Both the position numbers and the translations under genes were made by a program. A stretch of DNA of 5,172 nucleotides from Mailhella massiliensis (GTDB taxonomy: Bacteria; Desulfobacterota; Desulfovibrionia; Desulfovibrionales; Desulfovibrionaceae): positions 1 through 5,172 of the forward strand of contig NZ_DYZA01000205.1 of the NCBI RefSeq assembly GCF_020741395.1, given 5' to 3'. The notes under the pieces are model-generated. The model was not told the origin of the DNA, did not search any database, and saw nothing but the letters and a program-made list of their open reading frames with translations. This document shows positions 1 through 4,946 of the stretch, in pieces. Every line of letters starts with the position of its first letter. The stretch's first letter is position 1.

Positions 1-357
1 AAGCCGAGCGTATTTCAAGAGCAGGGAAACACCGCTTCCCGCTCTCCTTGCGACTTCCGTTTCCCGGCCTGGCGGCATGTGTCCGGCACAGAAGTTCCGA
101 AGCTGCATCCGCATACATGCATGGCACGGAATAAAGGAAACTTTTGCGGAAAAATCCATGCTTGGCACTCCAGAGAAAAAACGCTACGTTCCAGCCCGAG
201 GGCAAACACCGGTTCGTGAGGCCCGGCTCCTTTTCCACTTTTCCGGTGCAGGAGCTCTGCCTACGGGCAAGGATACGTCATGGCCGAAGCTGCAAAGTAT
301 AACCGCAGCCGCCCGGGGCCTTTTCAACGATATCCTCCTGTAACCTGCGAGGTTTCT
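1..357. other. Gene-free region upstream of the SGNH hydrolase gene
   Basis: I see no convincing gene here; the short open frames look compositionally random and lack family motifs. An imperfect hairpin lies at 19-44: GAGC plus GGGAA pairs with TTCCC plus GCTC across a one-base bulge and a 7-base loop. Neither strand has a T-run after it, so it is not a clear terminator. A TATAAC hexamer at 298-303 (five of six matches to the -10 consensus) could belong to the promoter of the downstream hydrolase, but no good -35 element lies 16-18 bases before it. Confidence 0.5.
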
Positions 358-960
358 ATGAAAATTTTCCATTTCTTCGGTGATTCCGTCACCCTCGGCG
401 TGAACGACGCTCCCGCCGGGGGCTGGGTGGCCAGGCTGGCCGGAAAAGCTGCCGCCGCCGGTCTGCAGGTGCCGCCGGACACTTTTTACAACATGGGGGT
501 TCGCAAAAACTCCAGCGCCATGATTCTGGAACGCTGGAAAAGAGAATTTCAGGCCCGGGCCATGGAGGGCGTACCCTCCTTCCTCATCTTCTGCTTCGGC
601 ACGGTGGATATGGCCGCTCCCCAGGGCTCGCCCAATCTGCCTGTGGGAGAATCGGCGGCCAACGCGCGTGAAATTCTGCAGAAGGCAAAAGATTACGGGA
701 GCGTAGTTCTGATCAGCGCGCCCCCTGTAAAGGATGAGGCTCACTGCGCGCGCCTGGAGAGCCTGTGCACGGCCTATGCCGCCATCTGCGCGGCCGTGGA
801 CGTACCCTTTATCGACATTTTCCACCCTCTCCTGAACGCGGGCTATGTGCAGGATCTGACCGACGGCGTACACCCCGGACCGGCAGGCAACGAAATGATA
901 GCCGAAGCCCTCATACAGTCCGCCCCTCTGAAGCACTGGTTCAGCGAAAACGAAAAATAA
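358..960 (+). CDS. SGNH/GDSL-family hydrolase (probable esterase/lipase-like)
   Basis: A 200-residue protein of the SGNH hydrolase superfamily, whose members cleave ester bonds in lipids, acylated sugars or similar substrates; the substrate here cannot be read from sequence. Block I is FGDSVTLG with the nucleophile at Ser10, block II is NMGVRKNSS with Gly47, and block V is DGVHPG with Asp169 and His172 completing the catalytic set. Block III reads GTVD at 81-84, where the family normally has G-x-N-D, so the oxyanion-hole Asn is replaced by Val83. No signal peptide or membrane segment is visible, suggesting a cytoplasmic enzyme. The start at 358 was chosen because GAGG at 349-352 sits five bases upstream and the SGNH fold begins within a few residues. 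An in-frame ATG at 280, also with a fair ribosome site (AAGGA, 269-273), would add 26 residues rich in Arg and Pro that look non-conserved. No terminator follows before the tRNA gene. Confidence 0.85.
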   Translation: MKIFHFFGDSVTLGVNDAPAGGWVARLAGKAAAAGLQVPPDTFYNMGVRKNSSAMILERWKREFQARAMEGVPSFLIFCFGTVDMAAPQGSPNLPVGESAANAREILQKAKDYGSVVLISAPPVKDEAHCARLESLCTAYAAICAAVDVPFIDIFHPLLNAGYVQDLTDGVHPGPAGNEMIAEALIQSAPLKHWFSENEK

Positions 961-963
961 TGC

Positions 964-992
964 TTGACAGAACAGGCTGCGCCCTATAGATT
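964..992 (+). promoter_or_regulatory. Probable sigma70-type promoter of the tRNA-Glu gene
   Basis: A perfect TTGACA -35 element occupies 964-969, three bases after the hydrolase stop codon. Two overlapping -10 candidates follow: TATAGA at 985-990 (15-base spacer) and TAGATT at 987-992 (17-base spacer), each matching four of six consensus positions. Transcription would begin near 998-1000, leaving a leader of about 15 bases for RNase P to remove before the mature tRNA 5' end at 1015. Confidence 0.6.
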
Positions 993-1014
993 GCACACGT
1001 CGAGCGAACGACAC

Positions 1015-1090
1015 GTCACCATCGTCTATCCGGTTAGGACAGAGGCCTCTCAAGCCTCCAAGACGGGTTCAAATCCCGTTGGTGACACCA
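1015..1090 (+). tRNA. tRNA-Glu, anticodon CUC
   Basis: A complete 76-base cloverleaf can be folded by hand. The acceptor stem GTCACCA pairs perfectly with TGGTGAC, followed by discriminator A and an encoded CCA (1088-1090). The D stem is GTCT/GGAC, the anticodon stem GAGGC/GCCTC, and the T stem ACGGG/CCCGT with loop TTCAAAT. The anticodon loop CTCTCAA places CTC at 1049-1051, which reads the glutamate codon GAG. The gene has its own promoter-like element upstream and a strong terminator downstream, so it can be a single-gene unit, although read-through from the hydrolase gene is also likely. Confidence 0.97.
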
Positions 1091-1103
1091 GAATGTATCT
1101 TCC

Positions 1104-1147
1104 AAAGCCCCATAAGGAATCATAACTCCTTATGGGGCTTTACTTTT
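1104..1147 (+). terminator. Intrinsic terminator of the tRNA-Glu gene
   Basis: A perfect 15-bp stem (1104-1118, AAAGCCCCATAAGGA, with 1127-1141) closes an 8-base loop and is followed by TACTTTTAT. Because the arms begin with AAA and end with TTT, the stem has its own A/T flanks. It starts 14 bases after the tRNA CCA end. It probably also ends hydrolase transcripts that read through the tRNA. Confidence 0.9.
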
Positions 1148-1225
1148 ATCCTGTCTCGCCGTTTTACGTCCTCACATGATGCCCCTATCCCCAGACTCGG
1201 GAAAGGCAGCATTTTTCAGGCCGCA

Positions 1226-1265
1226 GAGCTCCCGGTACCCTTGCAGGAAACTCTACCGGGAACTC
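1226..1265. repeat. Inverted repeat (hairpin) in the gene-poor region
   Basis: TCCCGGTA at 1230-1237 is the exact reverse complement of TACCGGGA at 1254-1261, separated by 16 bases. After one mismatch the stem continues with GAG (1226-1228) against CTC (1263-1265), giving 11 paired positions. No T-run follows on either strand, so it is not a standard terminator. It could be an operator-like or RNA structure, or chance in GC-rich sequence. Confidence 0.45.
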
Positions 1266-1570
1266 CGCGGCACTTGCGGACACGGCCCCTGGAAACTGCA
1301 TCGGCGGGCCAAAAGGGGCCCATAAAATCCGACGAAGAAGGGCTGAACTTTCAGGATGGGAAATATCGGCGCTTCTCCTACTGCTTCACCGGAAAACAAA
1401 AGGGCTTTCCCCGCCTGTGTCTTTCCGCGGAATCCCATCTTTGTTGACCGATATCTTCAGGCCATGCGGTATCCTTATTAAAGGGAGTATCGCGTCCCTG
1501 CCTCTTCCTTTTATCCCTGTTGAAACGAGACCTTCCCCGCCTGAATCCGGGCTGTTTGCCTGTCCTGCGG

Positions 1571-1592
1571 AAAAAACCGGGCCTGACGCCCG
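1571..1592 (-). terminator. Candidate intrinsic terminator on the - strand, no assigned gene
   Basis: Read on the - strand, CGGGC (1592-1588) pairs with GCCCG (1582-1578) around a 5-base loop and is followed by G and six Ts (1576-1571). The stem is short but pure GC and the T-run is good. No protein gene on the - strand ends here, and ssb already has its own terminator at 1935-1964. It would therefore end either ssb read-through or a separate non-coding transcript starting between about 1595 and 1870. Confidence 0.4.
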
Positions 1593-1934
1593 AAAAAATA
1601 TGCTGATTCTGAACTGTTTCCGGCCAGGCAGCACAACATTCCTTACTTCTCGAAAAGGGTAGGAATACCGCTCCGGCTTTCTGAAGGAACAAGGAAAGAA
1701 ACTCCCGGAAAATCCCCGAAAGGGAGAACATGCCGGAACCGCCGAGCGGGAAAGTCCCCCCTTCCCTTCCGCTCAGGCTGCGCATCCAGGGGCAAGTCGG
1801 GAGTCACGTTTCCCGAACGGCCTGCCTTTTCTTACGGGACAATCCCGGATATCTGTCACCGGCAGGCATGTGTCAAAGATATGCACGGCCATGCGCCTTT
1901 CCCCTCAACGGATCTTTCCTGGGCAAAAGCGCAT

Positions 1935-1964
1935 AAAAAACGGCACAGCCCGAAAGCCATGCCG
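1935..1964 (-). terminator. Intrinsic terminator of ssb
   Basis: On the - strand a 9-bp stem (1964-1956 with 1949-1941, two wobble pairs) closes the 6-base loop TTTCGG and is followed by six Ts (1940-1935). It lies about 55 bases beyond the ssb stop codon. The + strand has no T-run after the stem, so it acts in the ssb direction only. Confidence 0.8.
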
Positions 1965-2017
1965 CTTCTTTACGGAGAATTTTGCCTGGCCCCGGGCCGC
2001 GGCAGAAAAATTCCCGC

Positions 2018-2533
2018 TTAGAACGGAATATCGTCCATGGTACTCGCTTCCGAAGGAAAGGCGGGGCCCAGATCTTCATAGTTGCTTTCCTGTCTGGGAG
2101 CCTGGCTGCGCTGCCCCTTGTCGGAAGCGCGGTAGGTATTCTCCTGGCGGGCCTGCCTGGGCGGACGGAAATTACCGTATTCTTCCCCCTCACCGGGAGC
2201 GGAAGCACTGCGACGATCCAAAAACTGCACGCGGTCGGCACGGATTTCCGTGGTGTAGCGGTCCTGACCGTTCTGATCCTGCCATTTACGGGTGGTAAGC
2301 TTGCCTTCCACATAGACAAGGCTGCCCTTGCGCAGGTACTGATTGCAGTTTTCCGCTGCACGCTGGAACACCACGATACGGTGCCATTCCGTGCGTTCCA
2401 TACGATTGCCGTCTTTATCGGTATACGACTCATCCGTGGCGACGCGCAGGGTAGTCACAGGGGAACCGCTCTGGGTATAGCGCATTTCAGGGTCGGCTCC
2501 AAGGCGGCCGATGATCATGACTTTATTCAGCAT
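2018..2533 (-). CDS. ssb: Single-stranded DNA-binding protein
   Basis: A 171-residue SSB protein that coats single-stranded DNA during replication, recombination and repair and recruits partner proteins through its C-terminal tip. The N-terminal OB fold spans about residues 1-107 and opens with the typical MLNKVMIIGRLGADPEMRYT. The hallmark TEWHRIVVF lies at 48-56, and a conserved aromatic segment with Trp84 and YTTEI at 93-97 follows. The rest is a low-complexity Arg/Gln/Pro-rich linker ending in the acidic tip MDDIPF (166-171), the docking site for SSB-interacting proteins. Length is typical for bacterial SSB, and the protein would act as a homotetramer. The ATG at 2533 is supported by AAGGA at 2543-2547 nine bases upstream; an in-frame TTG at 2557 would add eight residues outside the family consensus. 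It is transcribed alone, divergently from ilvE, and has its own terminator. Confidence 0.97.
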   Translation of the reverse strand: MLNKVMIIGRLGADPEMRYTQSGSPVTTLRVATDESYTDKDGNRMERTEWHRIVVFQRAAENCNQYLRKGSLVYVEGKLTTRKWQDQNGQDRYTTEIRADRVQFLDRRSASAPGEGEEYGNFRPPRQARQENTYRASDKGQRSQAPRQESNYEDLGPAFPSEASTMDDIPF

Positions 2534-2973
2534 GGAAACGAATCCTTCTTCTTCCAAAGGGTGAACAGGGGAGGCACTATCGCTCTCTTACGAGGTCAAC
2601 ATAGACCGAATACCCATGGAACACAAGAAAAACCTGCCTGCGGCCTTCCGTATCGGGGGCAGGGGATGCCGCCCTCATCCTTTACGGAAAGGGATTCACC
2701 TGTGCACGGAAACGTCGGGAGGAACATACTCCGCGCATCCCGTCGGACAGGCTCTTTACATAATTGTCACACTTTTTAAAGAAAAAAGGGTGGAAAAACA
2801 TGCCGGACACACAAATTCCCCCATACCGGGACTTGACGAGTACGCCGTACAATGCCAGAGTTTTCCGAAAGTGTATCTTGCCGCAGGGGCAGCTCTGCGG
2901 AAACGAAGGCTCCCGACCACAAGGCCGGTCCCTATACACGCAATCTCGTGTACGCTGTCAGGAGATGTGTACC
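2534..2973. other. Divergent intergenic region between ssb and ilvE
   Basis: About 440 bases that must carry the promoters for both flanking genes; no extra gene can be supported. For ssb, a weak pair is seen on the - strand (2598-2626). For ilvE, CATAAT at 2759-2764 and TACAAT at 2848-2853 each match five of six -10 positions, but neither has a good -35 at 16-18 bases. A hairpin of CCGCAG/CTGCGG spans 2881-2900. Just ahead of the ilvE ribosome site, TACACG (2935-2940) pairs with CGTGTA (2947-2952); the same GTGTA occurs again at 2967-2971, between the ribosome site and the start codon, so an alternative pairing that masks the start is possible but unproven. Confidence 0.45.
2598..2626 (-). 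promoter_or_regulatory. Weak candidate promoter for ssb
   Basis: On the - strand TTGTGT (2626-2621) and TATGTT (2603-2598) are separated by 17 bases. The -35 matches only three and the -10 four consensus positions, so this rests mainly on spacing and on its position about 65 bases upstream of the ssb start codon. A TTGACC on the same strand (2599-2594) is another possible -35 but has no matching -10. Confidence 0.25.
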
Positions 2974-3999
2974 ATGGAAAAAAAGAATCTGGATTGGGCA
3001 AATCTGAGCTTTAGCTACATGAAGACCGACAAGCGCTTCGTGTCCAACTACAAGAACGGAGCCTGGGACGACGGTCTGCTTACCGATGACGACAAGGTAG
3101 TCATTACCGAATGTGCCGGTGTGCTCCAGTATTCCCAGTCCTGTTTTGAAGGCCTGAAGGCCTATACCACCGAAGACGGCCATGTGGTCTGCTTCCGACC
3201 CGACCTCAACGGCCAACGCATGGAAGATTCCTGCCGCCGTCTGGAAATGCCGGTGTACCCCACCGAACGCTTTGTTGACGCCGTGGTGGAAACCGTGAAG
3301 GCCAACCTTGCCTGGGTGCCTCCCTACGGTTCCGGCGCGACTTTGTATATCCGTCCCTATATGTTCGCCAGCTCCGCCGTCATCGGCGTAAAACCCGCTG
3401 AAGAATATCAGTTCCGTATTCTCGTCACGCCCGTCGGTCCTTACTTCAAGGGCGGCGCCAAGCCCATCGTCATCCGCGTGAGCGATTTCGACCGTGCCGC
3501 ACCCCACGGTACCGGCCACATCAAGGCCGGTCTCAACTATGCCATGAGCCTGCACGCCATCATGGACGCCCACCGTCAGGGCTATGCGGAAAACATGTAT
3601 CTCGACCCGGCTACCCGTACCAAGGTAGAGGAAACCGGCGGCGCAAACTTCATCTTCATCACGAAGGACGGCAAGCTCGTCACGCCCAAGAGCGAAAGCA
3701 TCCTTCCTTCCATCACTCGCCGCTCCCTCCTCTATGTGGCCCAGCATTACCTCGGCATGGAGGTGGAAGAGCGCGAGGTACCCCTCGCCGAAGTACCCTC
3801 CTTCGCGGAAGTGGGCCTCTGCGGCACGGCCGCCGTCATCTCGCCTGTAGGCAAGATTGTGGATCACGATAAGGAAATCCTCGTCCCCTCCGGCATGGGC
3901 AATATGGGCCCCGTACTCAGCAAGCTGTATGACACTCTCACCGGCATACAGATGGGCCGCATCGAAGCGCCTGAAGGCTGGATCAAGCGCATCGCCTAA
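2974..3999 (+). CDS. ilvE: Branched-chain amino acid aminotransferase (fold-type IV PLP enzyme)
   Basis: A 341-residue cytoplasmic enzyme that uses pyridoxal phosphate to interconvert leucine, isoleucine and valine with their 2-oxo acids, with glutamate/2-oxoglutarate as partner; it is the last step of branched-chain amino acid synthesis. The sequence fits the BCAT branch of class IV aminotransferases: LQYSQSCFEGLKAY at 51-64, LYIRPYMF at 124-131 with the conserved Arg, and HGTGHIKAGLNYAMSL at 178-193 with the PLP-binding lysine at Lys184. KVEETGGANFIFI at 217-229 carries the Glu that contacts the PLP ring nitrogen (Glu219 or Glu220), and LPSITRRSLL at 244-253 is also typical. Length is normal for the family. 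The ATG at 2974 was chosen because AGGAG (2960-2964) lies nine bases upstream; the in-frame ATG at 2965 overlaps that site. The 70 codons further upstream in the same frame have no conserved content. It stands alone and converges on the VOC gene. Confidence 0.95.
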   Translation: MEKKNLDWANLSFSYMKTDKRFVSNYKNGAWDDGLLTDDDKVVITECAGVLQYSQSCFEGLKAYTTEDGHVVCFRPDLNGQRMEDSCRRLEMPVYPTERFVDAVVETVKANLAWVPPYGSGATLYIRPYMFASSAVIGVKPAEEYQFRILVTPVGPYFKGGAKPIVIRVSDFDRAAPHGTGHIKAGLNYAMSLHAIMDAHRQGYAENMYLDPATRTKVEETGGANFIFITKDGKLVTPKSESILPSITRRSLLYVAQHYLGMEVEEREVPLAEVPSFAEVGLCGTAAVISPVGKIVDHDKEILVPSGMGNMGPVLSKLYDTLTGIQMGRIEAPEGWIKRIA

Positions 4000-4090
4000 G
4001 AGAGGCTTGGAAAGCATCCCGGCAGCTCTATGCCGAAGCCTGCCACGACAGATAAAGTAAAAAAGCCCTCCTGCGTAAACAGGGAATTGC

Positions 4091-4162
4091 TATGCTCCCC
4101 ATCAGGTTACAAAGTTCAGCCTGGTGGGGCTTTCTTACTTTGTCCACCTGATGGGGAGCATA
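4091..4162. repeat. Long near-perfect inverted repeat in the convergent gap
   Basis: TATGCTCCCCATCAGGT (4091-4107) is the exact reverse complement of 4146-4162. Inside it, past a 1x2 internal loop, ACAAAGT (4109-4115) pairs perfectly with ACTTTGT (4137-4143), and AGCC (4118-4121) can pair with GGCT (4128-4131). The whole forms a cruciform or RNA hairpin of about 28 base pairs. An outer 8-bp pair, AAAAGCCC (4061-4068) with GGGCTTTT (4180-4187), encloses it. Read on the - strand that outer arm ends in six Ts (4064-4059), so the array may also stop transcripts from the VOC gene. I cannot tell from one window whether it is a dispersed repeat of this genome. Confidence 0.85.
4097..4143 (+). terminator. 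ilvE: Probable intrinsic terminator of ilvE, competing with the long inverted repeat
   Basis: CCCCATCAGG (4097-4106) pairs with CCTGGTGGGG (4120-4129) over ten base pairs including one G-U wobble, with a 13-base loop. The pyrimidine-rich CTTTCTTACTTTGT follows. On the - strand the wobble becomes an A-C mismatch and no T-run follows, so this hairpin is oriented to stop ilvE transcripts about 100 bases after the stop codon. Its left arm is the same sequence used by the larger 17-bp stem, so the two folds exclude each other. Confidence 0.6.
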
Positions 4163-4178
4163 CCAGGGGAGCATATCA
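4153..4178. repeat. Two-copy 13-bp tandem repeat
   Basis: GGGGAGCATACCA (4153-4165) is directly followed by GGGGAGCATATCA (4166-4178), differing at one position, and then by GGGG. The first copy includes the end of the inverted repeat's right arm, so the left-arm segment TATGCTCCCC can pair with either copy. The pattern looks like a short slippage duplication of the arm. Confidence 0.75.
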
Positions 4179-4363
4179 GGGGCTTTTCTGCCCGACAGGA
4201 AATCCCCAGCCCGGAAAAAAACAGGGCCCCGCCAGGCAGCAGCTGCACGTTCTCCGGCTCCGAGAAAACGACCCAAAGGGACGCATACGCCTTGCCGCAG
4301 ATTCCGAAACAAAAAATACGCAAGAGGCCCCGGCTCGGAAACAGACCTCCCGGGATGCAGACA

Positions 4364-4397
4364 GAGAGGTCTTCGTGCCTCACCTCTCACTCTTTTT
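4364..4397 (+). terminator. Second + strand terminator-like hairpin just before the VOC stop codon
   Basis: GAGAGGT (4364-4370) pairs perfectly with ACCTCTC (4382-4388) around an 11-base loop and is followed by ACTCTTTTT. No T-run follows on the - strand, so it would act only on + strand transcripts, meaning ilvE read-through, stopping them 18 bases short of the VOC gene's coding end. The loop is long for a terminator and the A-T content of the tail is modest. Confidence 0.5.
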
Positions 4398-4414
4398 CTG
4401 AACAGGGAACCGCG

Positions 4415-4840
4415 CTAAAACTCGCAGAAAAATTCCAGGCTTTCCCCGGCAGGGCCGGTGCAGAAGCCGTTGCGCATACGGAATGAGCCGGGCTGCCTTT
4501 CCCCTCCACAGGTCTCTTCTCCGGCCAGAACATCTTCTGCCGGGCGGGAAAGGATGCATCCCCAGGCAACGCAGCGCTCCAGCATGGCGTCCACATCTTC
4601 GGGGCGCTCCACAGCCAGAGCGATATGGGCGAACACGCCTGTACCCGCGCCCTCGGCGCCGAAGACGATTTCAAGGATGCTGTTGCCGAAATCCAGCATG
4701 GTAATATGCCGCGGCCCCCTGGCCCAGGTTCTGATCAGGGGCAGACCTATCAAGTCCTTGTAAAACGCCGTCGTCCGCTCATACACTTCCCTATCCTGAA
4801 TGGCCATGGCTACATGATGCAGCCCTTTGCACACGTTCAT
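4415..4840 (-). CDS. VOC-superfamily protein (glyoxalase/bleomycin-resistance/dioxygenase fold)
   Basis: A 141-residue single-domain member of the vicinal oxygen chelate superfamily, metalloenzymes that include glyoxalase I, methylmalonyl-CoA epimerase and ring-cleaving dioxygenases. The paired beta-alpha-beta modules are visible: GLHHVAMAI at 6-14 opens the first, LEIVF at 56-60 closes it, FAHIALAVE at 70-78 opens the second, and LEFFCEF at 135-141 ends the protein. The four usual metal ligands appear present as His8 or His9, Glu57, His72 and Glu136, so it is probably an active metal-binding enzyme; the substrate is unknown. Length suits a single-domain glyoxalase I-like protein. The start at 4840 is fixed by AGGAGG (4851-4846) five bases upstream; an open frame extending to 4990 overlaps the preceding gene and adds 50 unrelated residues. 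It lies 106 bases downstream of the partial gene, with no terminator between, so the two may be co-transcribed. Confidence 0.85.
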   Translation of the reverse strand: MNVCKGLHHVAMAIQDREVYERTTAFYKDLIGLPLIRTWARGPRHITMLDFGNSILEIVFGAEGAGTGVFAHIALAVERPEDVDAMLERCVAWGCILSRPAEDVLAGEETCGGERQPGSFRMRNGFCTGPAGESLEFFCEF

Positions 4841-4845
4841 ACCGA

Positions 4846-4851
4846 CCTCCT
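4846..4851 (-). promoter_or_regulatory. Strong ribosome binding site that sets the VOC gene start
   Basis: AGGAGG on the - strand (followed by T, giving the full anti-Shine-Dalgarno match) lies five bases before the ATG at 4840. It decides between this start and the much longer open frame beginning at 4990, which has no comparable site. Confidence 0.85.
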
Positions 4852-4946
4852 GCGTTTCCCGCACCTCAACGCCTCCGGGAAGGGATGCGCCGGACAGACC
4901 GGCAGCCGCCTCCCGATGCCTCTCAAAAAACTTAAGCCGTGATTTC

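Larger units (their letters stand above)
1148..1934. other. Long gene-poor intergenic region between tRNA-Glu and ssb
   Basis: About 790 bases in which I cannot support a protein gene: open frames on both strands lack recognisable motifs, hydrophobic periodicity or good ribosome sites. The longest is a - strand frame of 135 codons starting at 1785, rich in Arg, Gly and Phe in the manner of a chance frame in GC-rich DNA. Visible structure includes the inverted repeat at 1226-1265, a hairpin at 1741-1778 (GCCGAGCGG with CCGCTC-A-GGC, one bulge), a bulged hairpin at about 1639-1669 and a - strand terminator-like hairpin at 1571-1592. A TTGACA element lies on the - strand at 1876-1871. I saw no copy of the tRNA 3' end that would mark an integration site. 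Confidence 0.5.

Noticed and set aside
19..44. Terminator for a gene left of the window
   Set aside because: The hairpin is bulged and no T-run follows on either strand.
1378..1785. 135-codon open frame on the - strand
   Set aside because: Composition is Arg/Gly/Phe-rich without motifs, no ribosome site precedes it, and it runs across a terminator-like hairpin at 1571-1592.
1148..1934. Known structured RNAs such as RNase P RNA, tmRNA, 4.5S or 6S RNA
   Set aside because: I looked for their conserved core segments on both strands and did not see them.
2534..2557. TTG start adding eight residues to SSB
   Set aside because: SSB proteins begin at or near MLNKV, and the ATG at 2533 has a well-spaced ribosome site within this very stretch.
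1982..2779. 265-codon + strand frame opposite ssb
   Set aside because: It overlaps the clearly real ssb gene on the other strand and has no recognisable domain.
2833..2853. TTGACG plus TACAAT as an ilvE promoter
   Set aside because: The two hexamers are only nine bases apart, far too close for a sigma70 promoter.
2764..2973. N-terminal extension of the ilvE frame by 70 codons
   Set aside because: The extension has no family similarity, and a good ribosome site lies nine bases before the ATG at 2974, where IlvE-like sequence begins.
2932..4017. 361-codon open frame antisense to ilvE
   Set aside because: It mirrors the ilvE codons; its His/Gly/Ala-rich product has no family features. It is a by-product of the codon pattern of a real gene.
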